This document shows positions 62,751-64,000 of a stretch of DNA of 64,000 nt, piece after piece. The translations under genes were made by a program, and so were the position numbers. The stretch is from Bermanella marisrubri (GTDB lineage: Bacteria; Pseudomonadota; Gammaproteobacteria; Pseudomonadales; Oceanobacteraceae): NCBI RefSeq assembly GCF_012295615.1, contig NZ_CP051183.1:2073001-2137000 (forward strand), given 5' to 3'. The notes beneath the pieces were generated by a model. That model was not told the origin of the DNA. It saw only the letters and a program-made list of their open reading frames with translations, and made no database searches. Position 1 is the first letter of the stretch. Every line of letters starts with the position of its first letter.

Positions 62751-63710
62751 ATGACGTCTCAAGCTTCTACCACTCAAGCAGCTCTAGAACCATTTTTTCC
62801 TGCGGGCGCTTTATGCGAAGAAAAGCATCTGGTGCATTTGCGCATGCTTGCTAAACGTATTCGCATGGCAAGTCTGCCGCAACTACAAGGAATGCTCGCG
62901 GGTACACATCTTAGTAAACAGAAAGGTCGTGGTCTGGATCTTGATGAACTTCGCATTTATCAGCCAGGTGATGATATTCGAACCATAGACTGGCGCGTAA
63001 CAGCAAGAACACAGCTTCCTCATACTCGCCTTTATAAAGAAGAACGCGAACGGCCGGTAATGATCTTATGCGACCAACGCTCCCCCATGTTCTTTGGTTC
63101 AAAACGCTGTTTTAAATCGGTCACAGCCGCACAGTGCTTTTCACTTATTGCATGGGCCGCCATTGAGCATGGTGATAAAGTGGGCGCTTTTTTATTAGGT
63201 GATAATGGCGAAATAGACTTTCGCCCTAAGCAGCGAGCGCAGCACGTACTGCATATTTTACAACACTTAATCCAATTTAATCGTCAACTAGCGAACAGCG
63301 ACCACAATATCCAACGATCACTCAGCGAAAGCCTTCAGCATATTAAACGCTCCCTTAAACCAGGTACCACACTTTTTCTGATCAGTGACTTTTATGATTT
63401 AAACGAGGCCGACAAAGAAGTTTTGTTTCAATTAAAGCGGCATAATCATGTTGTAGCGCTGCAGGTTTTTGATCCGCTGGAGCGTGAAGTTCCACCAACC
63501 GGCACTTATGGCGTCAATGATGGTGTTCAAGAGTCGGTTCTCAATATTCAAGGAAACAACCGCAAACAGTACAAAGAAGCCTTAGATATTTGGCAGCAAG
63601 GCTTAAACTCACTCTTTCAAAAACTATCCGTCAGTCATCACCTTGTTAGTGCCGGTGACATCCCCTACTCCGCTATAAAATTGGCGTTAGAACAAAAGGG
63701 ACGTGTGTAA
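62751..63710 (+). CDS. DUF58 domain protein
   Basis: This 319-residue protein has the DUF58 core KGRGLDLDELRIYQPGDDIRTIDWRVTARTQLPHTRLYKEERERPVMILCD. A vWA-like region follows (SLKPGTTLFLISDFYDLNEADKEVLFQL). DUF58 proteins regularly pair with MoxR and BatA-type vWA proteins, possibly in envelope stress or assembly of surface complexes. Lacking the two N-terminal membrane helices seen in some homologues, it is probably cytoplasmic. Confidence 0.92.
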   Translation: MTSQASTTQAALEPFFPAGALCEEKHLVHLRMLAKRIRMASLPQLQGMLAGTHLSKQKGRGLDLDELRIYQPGDDIRTIDWRVTARTQLPHTRLYKEERERPVMILCDQRSPMFFGSKRCFKSVTAAQCFSLIAWAAIEHGDKVGAFLLGDNGEIDFRPKQRAQHVLHILQHLIQFNRQLANSDHNIQRSLSESLQHIKRSLKPGTTLFLISDFYDLNEADKEVLFQLKRHNHVVALQVFDPLEREVPPTGTYGVNDGVQESVLNIQGNNRKQYKEALDIWQQGLNSLFQKLSVSHHLVSAGDIPYSAIKLALEQKGRV

Positions 63711-63713
63711 TCC

Positions 63714-64000
63714 ATGCGAGCAATGCAACCAGATCCTTTGGCACAGTTACAAGATATAGAGTTACCACCAGAAGTTGGCTTTTGGCCGCCCGCTTGGCCT
63801 TGGTGGCTGCTAGTTATTGCCATTATTTGTCTCGCTACGGCCAGTGTCATTTATTATCGCCGCAATCGTTGGCGTAGAGCCGCAATTGCGCGTTTAAATG
63901 AATTAAATAGCAAAGATAATCAAGAGTACGTTATCGCCATTAATCGCTTACTGAAACAAATATATGTTAGCCGTTATGGACAGGGACAATCGCTATCAGG
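63714..64000 (+). CDS. DUF4381 domain protein, truncated by the window edge
   Basis: The reading frame is open from the ATG at 63714 to the end of the window (95 codons). A proline-rich start (QLQDIELPPEVGFWPPAWPWW) runs into one transmembrane helix (LLVIAIICLATASVIYY), followed by a basic region, the DUF4381 layout. It is the third gene of the MoxR cluster; a BatA-like vWA gene would be expected next. A second in-frame ATG lies at 63723. Confidence 0.85.
   Translation, partial: MRAMQPDPLAQLQDIELPPEVGFWPPAWPWWLLVIAIICLATASVIYYRRNRWRRAAIARLNELNSKDNQEYVIAINRLLKQIYVSRYGQGQSLS

Overview
The window looks like chromosomal DNA of a marine, hydrocarbon- or lipid-associated gammaproteobacterium of the Oceanospirillales type, similar in character to Bermanella, Oceanobacter or Oleispira. 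This is inferred from gene content: an alcohol-forming fatty acyl-CoA reductase, FabV, a complete cbb3 oxidase locus with Anr/FNR, the large NAD-glutamate dehydrogenase, DUF2835 and Rmf. Coding density is high. I found no rRNA, tRNA or CRISPR array.

Region 1 (1-2663) is mobile DNA. An IS110-family element of the IS1111 group (12-bp sub-terminal inverted repeats at 69-80 and 1365-1376) lies next to an integron integrase gene, intI (1704-2663). intI has a textbook LexA box just upstream and a 327-bp upstream region rich in hairpins where attI should be. Any cassette array would lie left of the window. The long non-coding end of the IS (81-311), 3' of its transposase, is where IS1111-group elements encode their guide (seek/bridge) RNA.

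Region 2 (2685-17508) is mostly housekeeping and lipid genes: tas, a lipoprotein, a glutaredoxin-like protein, trmO, a fatty acyl-CoA reductase, a lone histidine kinase, an AraC regulator, and a compact second type II fatty-acid synthesis operon (FabA-like dehydratase, FabB-like synthase, FabV, ACP). The FabA-like protein has Glu where FabA has its catalytic Asp. rlmM and a small hydrolase follow.

Region 3 (17509-29280) is the microaerobic respiration locus: ccoNOQP, ccoG, ccoH, ccoI, ccoS, a SafE/DsbD-like membrane protein, then anr. Two Anr/FNR-type boxes lie upstream of ccoN, so the locus appears to carry its own oxygen-responsive regulator. A lone lysozyme-like gene of phage type and ttcA follow.

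Region 4 (29277-39949) holds greB, a UbiA-family prenyltransferase, a DnaJ-related protein, a polysaccharide deacetylase and a strictosidine-synthase-like protein. It ends with a five-gene operon (acyl-CoA dehydrogenase, SDR, APH-type kinase, histidine phosphatase, SDR) divergent from a LysR regulator. The kinase plus dehydrogenase pairing resembles 4-hydroxyacyl-CoA catabolism (ACAD10/11, LvaA/LvaC).

Region 5 (39980-52271) includes a half-length asparaginase and a molybdenum hydroxylase operon (2Fe-2S subunit, Tat-exported molybdopterin subunit, XdhC, MocA), separated by a perfect 97-bp tandem duplication. It also has a Yip1-family membrane protein, a solo choline/betaine-binding protein, a diguanylate cyclase with an intact I-site, and an ammonium transporter preceded by NtrC and sigma-54 sites.

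Region 6 (52501-64000) holds rlmKL, rmf, pyrD, a DUF2835 gene, the 1633-residue glutamate dehydrogenase, and the start of a MoxR/DUF58/DUF4381 cluster that runs off the right edge.
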